Below are positions 1 through 5,723 of a DNA stretch of 9,444 bases, piece after piece. Source of the stretch: Actinomycetota bacterium (GTDB lineage: Bacteria; Actinomycetota; Thermoleophilia; Gaiellales; Gaiellaceae). The stretch spans positions 1 to 9,444 of the forward strand of contig VGCB01000062.1 of the NCBI GenBank assembly GCA_016870235.1, given 5' to 3'. A program made the position numbers and the translations under genes. Under the pieces are notes generated by a model, which did no database searches, was not told the DNA's origin, and was given only the letters and a program-made list of their open reading frames with translations. Each line of letters starts with the position of its first letter. The first letter of the stretch is position 1.

Positions 1-68
1 GTCTGGCTGAAGCCAGACGTGGGAGTCCGAGGTAGTCGTTTCCCTCCCCCGTCCGACTTCAGTCGGAC
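1..68. repeat. Pair of inverted hairpin repeats
   Basis: Two 18-nt hairpins lie 32 bp apart. The first (1-18) is GTCTGGC-TGAA-GCCAGAC and the second (51-68) is GTCCGAC-TTCA-GTCGGAC. Each has a perfect 7-bp stem and a 4-nt loop. The reverse complement of the second has the same TGAA loop, so the two are inverted copies of one element, GTCYGRC-TGAA-GYCRGAC. Two stem pairs differ between the copies and both changes are compensated. This looks like a REP/BIME-like palindromic repeat or a pair of structured RNA ends. It lies beyond the 3' end of the leftward aminopeptidase gene, and the left copy starts at the window edge, so the element may continue outside. A possible decayed third copy (arm plus TTCA loop) is at 139-148. 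No function is known to me. Confidence 0.7.
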
Positions 69-111
69 GGTTCCGCGAACACCCCCGCCACAGAAAATCC
101 AGAACAAGGGA

Positions 112-140
112 GGGGTTCCCTAGGGGAACCCCGTTCCCCT
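112..140. other. Two mutually exclusive hairpins sharing one arm
   Basis: GGGGTTCCC (112-120) pairs perfectly with GGGAACCCC (124-132) over a TAG loop. The same central stretch, AGGGGAAC (122-129), also pairs perfectly with GTTCCCCT (133-140) over a CCC loop. Only one of the two stems (9 bp or 8 bp) can form at a time. Neither is followed by a clear T-run on either strand, so a classical intrinsic terminator is not well supported, although the position downstream of the leftward aminopeptidase gene would suit one. It could equally be an array of short palindromes left by repeat insertion. Confidence 0.5.
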
Positions 141-151
141 GGCTTCAGGAT

Positions 152-354
152 CCGGGTGTGCGCGCGTCTGCTACCTCGCGTCCCTCACCCAGCAGACGCG
201 CGCACACCCGGAAAACCGACACAGCGCGTCTGCTACCTCGGTCCCTCGCCCAGCAGGCGCGCGCGCACCCGGCAAACCAACACAGCGCGTCTGGTACGTC
301 GGTCCCTCACCCACCGGACGCGCGCGAACACGGCCGAGCATGCAATCAACACAG
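152..354. repeat. Three tandem ~61-bp hairpin-forming repeats
   Basis: Three diverged copies lie head to tail at about 163-224, 225-285 and 286-354, each ending in ACACAG. Each contains an inverted repeat around a conserved 17-18 nt loop of the form ACSTCG-GTCCCTCRCCC. In copy 1 the stem is 21 bp and perfect (152-172 with 191-211). In copy 2 it is 11 bp (224-234 with 252-262) with one T-G pair, and in copy 3 it is 11 bp (285-295 with 313-323) with one T-G pair. One base pair has switched from C-G in copy 1 to G-C in copy 3, so the pairing is conserved although the sequence is not. The array reaches into the last codons of the aminopeptidase gene. There is no phage- or IS-like gene nearby. It may be a non-autonomous palindromic element or a structured 3' UTR. 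Confidence 0.7.
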
Positions 355-1554
355 CACCCAACGATCGTCTCGGAGGATGGGTACCTCGGTTCCATCCGCC
401 TCGATCCCGTCGACCTCGATCTCGGGCCCGCCGATCATCAGGTCGATGTGGATGTTCGAGACGTTGATCCCGGCGTCTTCGAGCCGGTCCGGGGGGATCG
501 CGTCGGCGCCTTCGACGGCGTCCGTGTAGCCCATCCCGACGGCGATGTGGGAAGCGGCGTTCTCGTCGAACAGAGTGTTCCCGTACACGAGACCGCGACC
601 GCCGACTCGCGACGTCCCGTCGACGAGGGCCACCTCTCCGAGGCGCGAGGCGCCCGCGTCGATCGCGAGCTGTCCGCGGATGAAGTCCTCCCCGACCGTC
701 GCGCGCGCCTCGGTGACGACACCGCCGGCGAAGGTGAGGGAGAGCCCCTCGACGACCGAGCCGAGCCAGTGGAGCGGCCGCGTGCAGCGGACGTGCCGGT
801 CCGTCCGCCGGAAGTCCGGCGTCGTGAACACCTCCTCCGTCGGCATGTTGCAGACGCAGCGCTGGCCCGTCGTCATCGTCTCCGCGCCGCCCTGCCAGAT
901 CGAGCCGGAGAGCAGCCCGACCCGGAGGTCCGTCCCCGGCCCGCGGAAGCGGATCGCGTCGAAGCGGCGGTCGGAGAGCGCGCGGCAGCGCCGGTCGATC
1001 GTCTCCAGGTGCGTCTCCCAGGCCGCCGCCGGGTCGGGCTCGTCGAGGCGAACGACGCCCGCGATCTCCGCCCAGAGGCGCTCCACGTCGGGCTCCCCGA
1101 AGACCTGCTGCGCCCACGCCGGGGTGGGCGCTGCCACGATCGTCCAGGCGACGGCCCGGCGGCGGATGAGGTCGTACGTGATCTCGTTCAGGAGCCGCGG
1201 CTGCGCGCGGGCGGCCCGGCTGCCGTCGACGTCGGCGAGGAGCCCGGGGTGCGGGTCGCCCTCGATCGCGACGTACGCCTGGCCCTCCATCGCCCGGAAT
1301 GCGCTCGCCAGCCAGTCGGGCGTGCGATCGAGCATCGCCTCGGGCGCGTGGAGGGCGTGGAGACGCCGCACCGGCGCGTCCACGTAGAGCACCTGCACGT
1401 CTCCGGCGCCCGCCTTCCAGCCGGCCTCCGCGACGGCCCGGGCGAAGGGGGCGTGCTCCGGCGGTGCGCCGATGAAGAGGGTCTGGCCGGGGAGGATCGC
1501 GACCCCGACCCGGACGACGAGCTCCGCATATCGCTGCGCGACCTCTGGGGCCAT
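346..1554 (-). CDS. M29-family (AmpS/AmpT-type) metallo-aminopeptidase
   Basis: This 402-aa protein matches thermophilic aminopeptidases of peptidase family M29, cytosolic dimetal enzymes that remove N-terminal residues from peptides and are usually about 400-410 aa. Family blocks are visible in order: NMPTEEVFTTP (residues 236-246), RLGEVALV (304-311), NTLFDENAASHIAVGMGY (326-343) and NVSNIHIDLMIGG (364-376). The likely metal ligands by family pattern are Glu241, Glu307, His336, His369 and Asp371, all present. The ATG at 1554 is chosen because TACGCT stands exactly 6 nt upstream, suggesting a leaderless mRNA; there is no Shine-Dalgarno sequence, and upstream in-frame sequence is antisense to the next genes. 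The gene is divergent from the Rrf2 regulator, with 48 bp between starts. The last residues (Val-Leu-Cys) and stop are encoded where the tandem repeats begin, so the C-terminus may have been reshaped by them. The physiological substrate is not evident. Confidence 0.9.
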   Translation of the reverse strand: MAPEVAQRYAELVVRVGVAILPGQTLFIGAPPEHAPFARAVAEAGWKAGAGDVQVLYVDAPVRRLHALHAPEAMLDRTPDWLASAFRAMEGQAYVAIEGDPHPGLLADVDGSRAARAQPRLLNEITYDLIRRRAVAWTIVAAPTPAWAQQVFGEPDVERLWAEIAGVVRLDEPDPAAAWETHLETIDRRCRALSDRRFDAIRFRGPGTDLRVGLLSGSIWQGGAETMTTGQRCVCNMPTEEVFTTPDFRRTDRHVRCTRPLHWLGSVVEGLSLTFAGGVVTEARATVGEDFIRGQLAIDAGASRLGEVALVDGTSRVGGRGLVYGNTLFDENAASHIAVGMGYTDAVEGADAIPPDRLEDAGINVSNIHIDLMIGGPEIEVDGIEADGTEVPILRDDRWVLC

Positions 1555-1560
1555 GGCGGA

Positions 1561-1566
1561 AGCGTA
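1561..1566 (-). promoter_or_regulatory. Leaderless -10 element of the aminopeptidase gene
   Basis: On the minus strand TACGCT (1566 to 1561) fits TANNNT and is separated from the ATG by exactly six bases (TCCGCC). That spacing would place the transcription start on or next to the A of the start codon. No -35 match is visible, which is common for actinobacterial leaderless promoters. Confidence 0.5.
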
Positions 1567-1590
1567 GGGGCGGGGACGTCGGCGGCGGGT

Positions 1591-1596
1591 TACGGT
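1591..1596 (+). promoter_or_regulatory. Leaderless -10 element of the Rrf2 gene
   Basis: TACGGT is followed by six bases (TCGGCG) and then the ATG at 1603. This is the same geometry as the divergent aminopeptidase start, and the two -10 elements are 24 bp apart on opposite strands. No Shine-Dalgarno sequence or -35 match is seen. Confidence 0.5.
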
Positions 1597-1602
1597 TCGG
1601 CG

Positions 1603-2013
1603 ATGCGCGTCTCCGCCAAGGTCGACTACGCCCTCCGGGCGATGCTCGAGCTCGCGACCGCCGACGGCTTGCTCAAGTCCGAGCGCATCGCCGACGCACA
1701 GGACATCCCGCTCAAGTTCCTGCAGGCGATCCTCCTCGACCTCCGCCACGCCGAGCTCGTCGCCAGCCATCGCGGCGTCGAGGGCGGTCACGCGCTCGCG
1801 CGTCCCGCCGCCGAGATCTCGATCGCCGACGTGATCCGCGCCGTCGAGGGGCCGTTGGCGACGGTGCGCGGGATGCGGCCGGAGGAGCTCGAGTACCGCG
1901 GCGCGGCAACGGCGCTCCGCGAGACCTGGATCGGTCTCCGTACCGCCATGCGCGGCGTGCTCGAGGAGACGTCGCTCGCCGACGTCGTCGCGGGCCGCGA
2001 GACGCCGCACTAG
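1603..2013 (+). CDS. Rrf2-family transcriptional regulator (cysteine-free)
   Basis: This 136-aa protein has the Rrf2 winged-helix architecture. The N-terminus [18 protein letters not shown] (1-18) is the family signature. It is followed by the recognition region ([19 protein letters not shown]), the wing ([14 protein letters not shown]) and the dimerisation helix ([12 protein letters not shown]). The length is normal for the family. It contains no cysteine at all, so it cannot bind an Fe-S cluster through the Cys triad of IscR or NsrR; sensing by another ligand or partner, as in the cysteine regulator CymR, is more likely. The start is supported by TACGGT six nt upstream; the long open frame further upstream is antisense to the aminopeptidase. 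It converges on cysA, the two stops sharing one CTAG. Control of the sulfate operon is an inference from location. Confidence 0.88.
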   Translation: MRVSAKVDYALRAMLELATADGLLKSERIADAQDIPLKFLQAILLDLRHAELVASHRGVEGGHALARPAAEISIADVIRAVEGPLATVRGMRPEELEYRGAATALRETWIGLRTAMRGVLEETSLADVVAGRETPH

Positions 2014-2972
2014 CCTGCGGAGGCGAACTCCCGGCTCGCGGTGGGAGCGACCCACACGATCTGCCCCTGCTCGAGCTCGAGCCCCGCGACGGCGTCGCGG
2101 GAGAGCTGCGCGAGGAGCGGCGCCCCGTCGGCGGTCGTCAGCTCCACGCGCACCTCGAACCCGAGGCGGACGACGCGGTCGACGAGCGCCTCGACGCCGC
2201 GGGCGAGCGGCACCTGCGAGAGCTCGAGGTCGTGGGGGCGGACGAGCCGGTCGCCGACCTCGTTCGCCTCGCCGACGAAGCGCATCACGAACGCGGTGGC
2301 GGGCTCCTCGTACAGCTCCGCCGGGGTGCCGACCTGCTCGACGCGCGCGTGGTTCATGACCGCGATCTGGCCGGCCACGTCCATCGCCTCCGCCTGGTCG
2401 TGGGTGACGAAGATCGTCGTCACGTGCACCTCGTCGTGGAGCCGTCGCAGCCACTCGCGGAGCTCGGCGCGAACGCGGGCGTCGAGGGCGCCGAACGGCT
2501 CGTCGAGGAGGAGCACGCGCGGCTCGGGCGCAAGCGCGCGCGCAAGCGCCATCCGCTGTCTCTGACCGCCGGACAGCTGGGCGGGGTAGCGGTGGCCGAA
2601 GTCCTGGAGCTGCACCAGCTCGAGCAGGCGGTCGACCCGCTCGCGGATCTCGACCTTCGGTCGCTTGCGGATCGCGAGCCCGAAGCCGACGTTGTCGCGC
2701 ACGGTCATGTGCTTGAACGCGGCGTAGTGCTGGAACACGAAGCCGACGTTCCGCTTCTGCGGTCGGAGGTCGGTCGCGTCCTCGCCCGAGATCTCGACGA
2801 TGCCGCTGTCGGGCGTCTCGAGCCCGGCGATGATCCGTAGGAGCGTCGACTTGCCGGAGCCGCTCGGCCCGAGGAGCGCGGTGAGCGACCCCGACTCGAC
2901 CTCGAGCGAGACGTCGTCGAGCGCGGTGAACGCGCCGAAGCGCTTGGAGATGTTGCGCACATGGATGCTCAT
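2010..2972 (-). CDS. cysA: Sulfate ABC transporter ATP-binding protein CysA
   Basis: This 320-aa cytoplasmic ATPase powers sulfate/thiosulfate import. Nucleotide-binding motifs are complete: Walker [10 protein letters not shown] (35-43), Q-loop Gln81, signature LSGGQ (133-137), Walker B VLLLDEP (153-159), D-loop and switch His191. The block [18 protein letters not shown] (74-91) is typical of CysA. After about residue 235 comes a short regulatory domain with the RPHDLEL motif of the CysA/MalK-type C-terminal OB fold; at 320 aa it is slightly shorter than usual CysA proteins (about 340-365). The ATG overlaps the TGA of cysW (ATGA), and GGGAGG lies 7 nt upstream. It is the last gene of the operon, so the order matches E. 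coli cysPTWA. Its TAG stop lies in the same CTAG as the Rrf2 stop on the other strand. Specificity for sulfate rests on the neighbouring permease and binding-protein genes. Confidence 0.93.
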   Translation of the reverse strand: MSIHVRNISKRFGAFTALDDVSLEVESGSLTALLGPSGSGKSTLLRIIAGLETPDSGIVEISGEDATDLRPQKRNVGFVFQHYAAFKHMTVRDNVGFGLAIRKRPKVEIRERVDRLLELVQLQDFGHRYPAQLSGGQRQRMALARALAPEPRVLLLDEPFGALDARVRAELREWLRRLHDEVHVTTIFVTHDQAEAMDVAGQIAVMNHARVEQVGTPAELYEEPATAFVMRFVGEANEVGDRLVRPHDLELSQVPLARGVEALVDRVVRLGFEVRVELTTADGAPLLAQLSRDAVAGLELEQGQIVWVAPTASREFASAG

Positions 2973-3760
2973 GCGGAGGCCTCCCTGGGTCGGATCGCGG
3001 TCATCGCGAGAAGGACGGCGATGGCGATCAGGGCGAGGACGATCGAGATCGCGTACGCGCCGGCGAGGTCGAAGCTGTCGTAGCGCTCCTCGACGCGCAA
3101 CGTGGCGGTCTCGGTCTGGCCCTGGATCCGGCCCGAGACGACGGCGACGGCCCCGTACTCACCGAGGCAGCGGGCGGTCGTGAGGACGACGCCGTAGATC
3201 ACCGCCCACCGGATCGCGGGAAGCGTGATCCGCCAGAACGTCTGCCAGCCGCTCGCGCCGAGCGTCCTCGCGGCCTGCTCCTGCTCGTCGCCGATCTCGC
3301 GCAGGGTCGGGACGACCTCGCGTGCGACGAACGGGAGGGAGACGAACACGGTCGCTATCACCATCGCCGGCAGCGCGAACAGCACCTGGAGGTCGTGCCG
3401 CTCGAGCCACCCGCCGAGCCAGCCCGTCCGTCCGTAGAGGAGGAACAGCGAGAGCCCGACCACGACCGGAGAAAGCGCCAGCGGGAGATCGATGAACGCG
3501 TTGAGGATGCCCTTGCCGCGGAACCGCCGGCGCACGATCGCAAGCGCGCAGAGGATCCCGAACACCGTGTTCAGCGGCACCGCGATCGCCGCGATGATCA
3601 GGGTGAGCGTGAACGCGTGCAGCGCGTCGGGCGAGGAGAGGGCGCTCCAGGCGTCGCCGACGCCGTTCTCGAACGTTCGGTAGAAGACGATCGCCAGCGG
3701 GCCGACGAGGATCGCGGCGAGGTAGAGCAGCGCGATCGAGCGGAGGCCGAGCCTACGCAT
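2969..3760 (-). CDS. cysW: Sulfate ABC transporter permease CysW
   Basis: This 263-aa inner-membrane protein has about six hydrophobic segments (roughly residues 8-27, 50-75, 92-110, 126-145, 184-210, 234-254) and forms the channel with CysT. The EAA loop that contacts CysA is at about 160-182 ([21 protein letters not shown]). Sequence [20 protein letters not shown] after residue 197 is the CysW signature (E. coli type: EFGAVSVVSG). The ATG at 3760 has GAGG 7 nt upstream and lies inside the end of cysT (8-bp overlap, stop at 3753); its own TGA overlaps the cysA ATG. Translation is therefore probably coupled along the operon. Confidence 0.92.
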   Translation of the reverse strand: MRRLGLRSIALLYLAAILVGPLAIVFYRTFENGVGDAWSALSSPDALHAFTLTLIIAAIAVPLNTVFGILCALAIVRRRFRGKGILNAFIDLPLALSPVVVGLSLFLLYGRTGWLGGWLERHDLQVLFALPAMVIATVFVSLPFVAREVVPTLREIGDEQEQAARTLGASGWQTFWRITLPAIRWAVIYGVVLTTARCLGEYGAVAVVSGRIQGQTETATLRVEERYDSFDLAGAYAISIVLALIAIAVLLAMTAIRPREASA

Positions 3761-4598
3761 GCTCGTGCCTCGTCGCGAAGCGCCTGATCGCGCCGATCGT
3801 CAGGAGCAGGGCGAACGAGATCGCGAGGAGGACGACCGCGACGGCTGCGGCCGCCGCCGTGGCGCCGCTTTCGATGCGGCCGAGGATGTACACGCTCGAG
3901 ACCTGCGTCTCGAACGGGAGGTTGCCGGAGATGATCACGAGCGACCCGATCTCGCCGACGGCCTTGGCGAACGCGAGGGCGAGCCCGGAGAGGATGCCGG
4001 GAAGGATGTTCGGGAGCACGACCCGCCGGAACACCGCCCCCTCGGATGCGCTGAGCGAGCGCGCCGCCTCCTCCATCTCCCGGTCGAGCTCGTGCAGCAC
4101 GGGCTGCACCGTGCGAACGACGAACGGCAGCGTCACGAACATCAGCGCCAGCACCACCGCAACCTGGGTGAACGCGACGTCGATCCCGATCGGCGACTCG
4201 GGCCCGTAGAGCGCGAGGAGCGTCAGCCCCGCGACGATCGTCGGCAACGCGAAAGGAAGGTCGATGATCGCGTTGACGACGGCCTTGCCGCGGAAGTCGT
4301 CGCGGACGAGCACCCACGCCGTCACCGTCCCGAGGACGCCGTTGAGCAGCGTGACGACGAGCGCGGCACCCACCGTCAGCTGGAGCGCCGACACTGCCTC
4401 GGGCGCGGAGATTGCGGCCCAGAACCCGCGGGCCCCGTCCTCCGCCGACGCCCAGGCGAGCGCGGCCATCGGCAGCAGCACGAGGACGCTCAGAAACGTC
4501 CCGATGATCCCGAGCGAGAGCATCGTGGCGCCGCGCTCGCGACGCGCGGCGCCGGCCGGCCGGCTTCCTGGCGGCCACGTCTCAGCCCCGCTCGCCAC
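3753..4598 (-). CDS. cysT: Sulfate ABC transporter permease CysT (CysU)
   Basis: This 281-aa inner-membrane permease is the partner of CysW in the sulfate channel. Hydrophobic segments lie at about 27-50, 71-97, 109-131, 142-163, 199-223 and 246-270. The EAA loop is at about 174-200 (MEEAARSLSASEGAVFRRVV). The family block AKAVGEIGSLVIISGNLPFE (211-230) corresponds to the FGEFGSVVFIAGN region of CysT. The GTG at 4598 is chosen because GGAGAGGAG (4611-4603) is an excellent ribosome-binding site just upstream; an internal ATG at residue 26 is the alternative. This start overlaps the natural stop of the binding-protein frame (4582-4584) by 17 bp, so the two were built for coupled translation. 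The premature TGA in the binding-protein gene would leave about 200 nt untranslated before this start. Confidence 0.92.
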   Translation of the reverse strand: MASGAETWPPGSRPAGAARRERGATMLSLGIIGTFLSVLVLLPMAALAWASAEDGARGFWAAISAPEAVSALQLTVGAALVVTLLNGVLGTVTAWVLVRDDFRGKAVVNAIIDLPFALPTIVAGLTLLALYGPESPIGIDVAFTQVAVVLALMFVTLPFVVRTVQPVLHELDREMEEAARSLSASEGAVFRRVVLPNILPGILSGLALAFAKAVGEIGSLVIISGNLPFETQVSSVYILGRIESGATAAAAAVAVVLLAISFALLLTIGAIRRFATRHEHA

Positions 4599-5592
4599 CG
4601 ATCTCCTCTCCGATCGCGGTCATGAGCCCGTCCTCGGGGTCGAACCATCGGGCGTTCGCCGCCGTCCACCCGCCGAACCACGGATCGGCGATGCGGAAGA
4701 GCCTCGCCGGTTGCGGGTATCGCACGGCCTCCGCGCGTGCGACGTCCGGGTCGACCGGCCGGAAGCCCCAGCTCGCCCAGATGCGCTGGGCGCGTCACTG
4801 CCGCGTGAACGCGACGAAGCGCCTGGCCGCCTCCGGGTTGCGGCCGTTGCGGGTGACGGCGATCGGCGCCTCGATCAGCATCGTCGCGTCCGGCACCGTG
4901 TAGGGGAGCGTCGCACCGCGCTTCCGAGCGAGCAGGGCCTCGTTCTCGTAGGCGAGCAACACGTCGCCCTGTCCCGCGAGGAACGCGTTCGTCGCGTCGC
5001 GACCGGATCGGGCCTGGACGACGACGTTGCGCTGCAGCGCACGGACGTAGTCGATCGCGGCCTCGTCGCTCCGACCGCGCGCACGCTGCGCGCCGTACGC
5101 CGCCAGCACCGTCCACTTGGCGGCGCCCGAGGTGAACGGGTTCGCCGTGACGACGGCGACGCCGGGCCGGACGAGATCTTCCCACTGCCGGATGCGCTTC
5201 GGGTTTCCGGGCCTGACCCCGAACACGACGATCGAGTGCGTGACGATGGCGTCGTCGGTCGAGCGGCTCCAGCCCGCGTCGACCGCTCCTGCCTTCACGA
5301 GCGACTGGACGTCGAGCCCGGTCGAGAGATGCACGACATCCGCGCGCAGCCCGTTGGCCACCGCGCGCGCCTGGTCGCCCGAGGCGCCGTACGACTGCGC
5401 GACGGCGATGCCGGCTCCCTCGGGCCTCTCGTTCCACGCCTCGATGATCTCTCCGAGCGCCTCGCGCGGCACCGCGTAGCCGACGAGGACGAGCGTCGAG
5501 CGGCCGCCCGGCTCGATCGCGACGGCGACCGCGAGGATCGCAGCCCCGAGGACGCAGACGACCGCCGCGATCACGCGCTGGCGAAGCGTCAC
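4582..5592 (-). pseudogene. Sulfate-binding protein (Sbp/CysP type), interrupted by one in-frame TGA
   Basis: The frame encodes an extracytoplasmic sulfate-binding protein that would deliver sulfate to CysT/CysW. From GTG 5592 there are 265 codons, a TGA (4797-4795), then 70 further codons to the TGA at 4582-4584; at about 335 codons this is the family's normal length. Before the stop: a signal/anchor segment (residues about 7-26), SYGASGDQARAV (the sulfate-binding loop), NPFTSGAAKWTVLAAYG and GQGDVLLAYENEALLA. After the stop the same frame continues with AQRIWASWGFRPVDP, the conserved C-terminal block, with no gap relative to the family. The break is therefore a single substitution, a read error or a readthrough site. 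Four other genes here end in TGA, so general TGA recoding is excluded. The start is uncertain: no Shine-Dalgarno is visible, but the GTG precedes the signal segment directly. If only the first part is translated, the product ends at 4795. Confidence 0.85.
4603..4611 (-). promoter_or_regulatory. Strong ribosome-binding site fixing the cysT GTG start
   Basis: GGAGAGGAG reads on the minus strand from 4611 to 4603, four bases before the GTG at 4598 (six if the upstream GGAGAGG is used). It lies inside the last codons of the binding-protein frame and decides the GTG over the ATG 25 codons downstream. Confidence 0.7.
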
Positions 5593-5619
5593 CGCAGGGT
5601 CGTCGTCGGGTTCAAGACT

Positions 5620-5633
5620 TTCTCGATCGAGAA
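5620..5633. promoter_or_regulatory. 14-bp perfect palindrome over the operon promoter, candidate operator
   Basis: TTCTCGATCGAGAA is a perfect palindrome. It overlaps the last two bases of the proposed -10 element and covers the expected transcription start, the usual place for a repressor site. The core CGATCG is common in this genome segment, so the symmetry of the outer bases is the informative part. Rrf2 dimers bind dyad sites, so the nearby regulator is a candidate ligand; this is inference. Confidence 0.4.
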
Positions 5634-5660
5634 CATAGACATTACGATAGCAAATGTGAA
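5632..5660 (-). promoter_or_regulatory. Probable promoter of the sulfate transport operon
   Basis: On the minus strand TTCACA (5660-5655, five of six matches to TTGACA) is followed by a 17-bp spacer and TATGTT (5637-5632, TANNNT type, four of six to TATAAT). Transcription would start near 5625, giving a leader of about 33 nt before the GTG at 5592. The surrounding 5611-5680 is clearly more AT-rich than the rest of the window, as expected for a regulated promoter. Confidence 0.55.
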
Positions 5661-5711
5661 AGATAAGACTTGCATATCGAACGATCGGGCGTCCGCGTCC
5701 CGCGCGCGTTG

Positions 5712-5717
5712 TAGGCT
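5712..5717 (+). promoter_or_regulatory. Leaderless -10 element of the 68-aa protein gene
   Basis: TAGGCT is followed by exactly six bases (CAGACC) and the GTG at 5724, the same geometry as at the aminopeptidase and Rrf2 starts. No -35 match and no Shine-Dalgarno sequence are seen. It is divergent from the sulfate operon promoter, with about 50 bp between the two promoters. Confidence 0.45.
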
Positions 5718-5723
5718 CAGACC

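Noticed and set aside
152..354. CRISPR array
   Set aside because: The copies are contiguous and similar over their whole length, without distinct unique spacers, and no cas genes are nearby.
156..529. Small open frames in the left repeat region
   Set aside because: They translate the tandem hairpin repeats in all frames; the conservation follows base pairing, not codons.
340..1602. Long plus-strand open frame running into the Rrf2 gene
   Set aside because: It is antisense to the well-supported M29 aminopeptidase, has Arg/Asp/Pro-rich low-complexity translation and no domain; only 1603-2013 is coding. High GC content removes stops from non-coding frames.
1555..2454. N-terminal extension of the aminopeptidase frame by 300 codons on the minus strand
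   Set aside because: It is antisense to Rrf2 and in another frame of cysA, with no family match; M29 enzymes start at about the ATG chosen.
2973..2988. GGAGGCCTCC palindrome at the cysA ribosome-binding site as a translational switch
   Set aside because: The two halves are adjacent with no loop, so they cannot form a stable hairpin that hides the site.
4774..4797. Selenocysteine insertion at the internal TGA
   Set aside because: The apical loop is too close to the TGA for typical bacterial SECIS elements, and the residue position is variable and non-catalytic in sulfate-binding proteins.
4490..5437. 315-codon minus-strand open frame spanning the internal TGA of the binding-protein gene
   Set aside because: It is in a different frame from the sulfate-binding motifs and is Arg/Gly-rich without domains; it does not bypass the stop by a frameshift.
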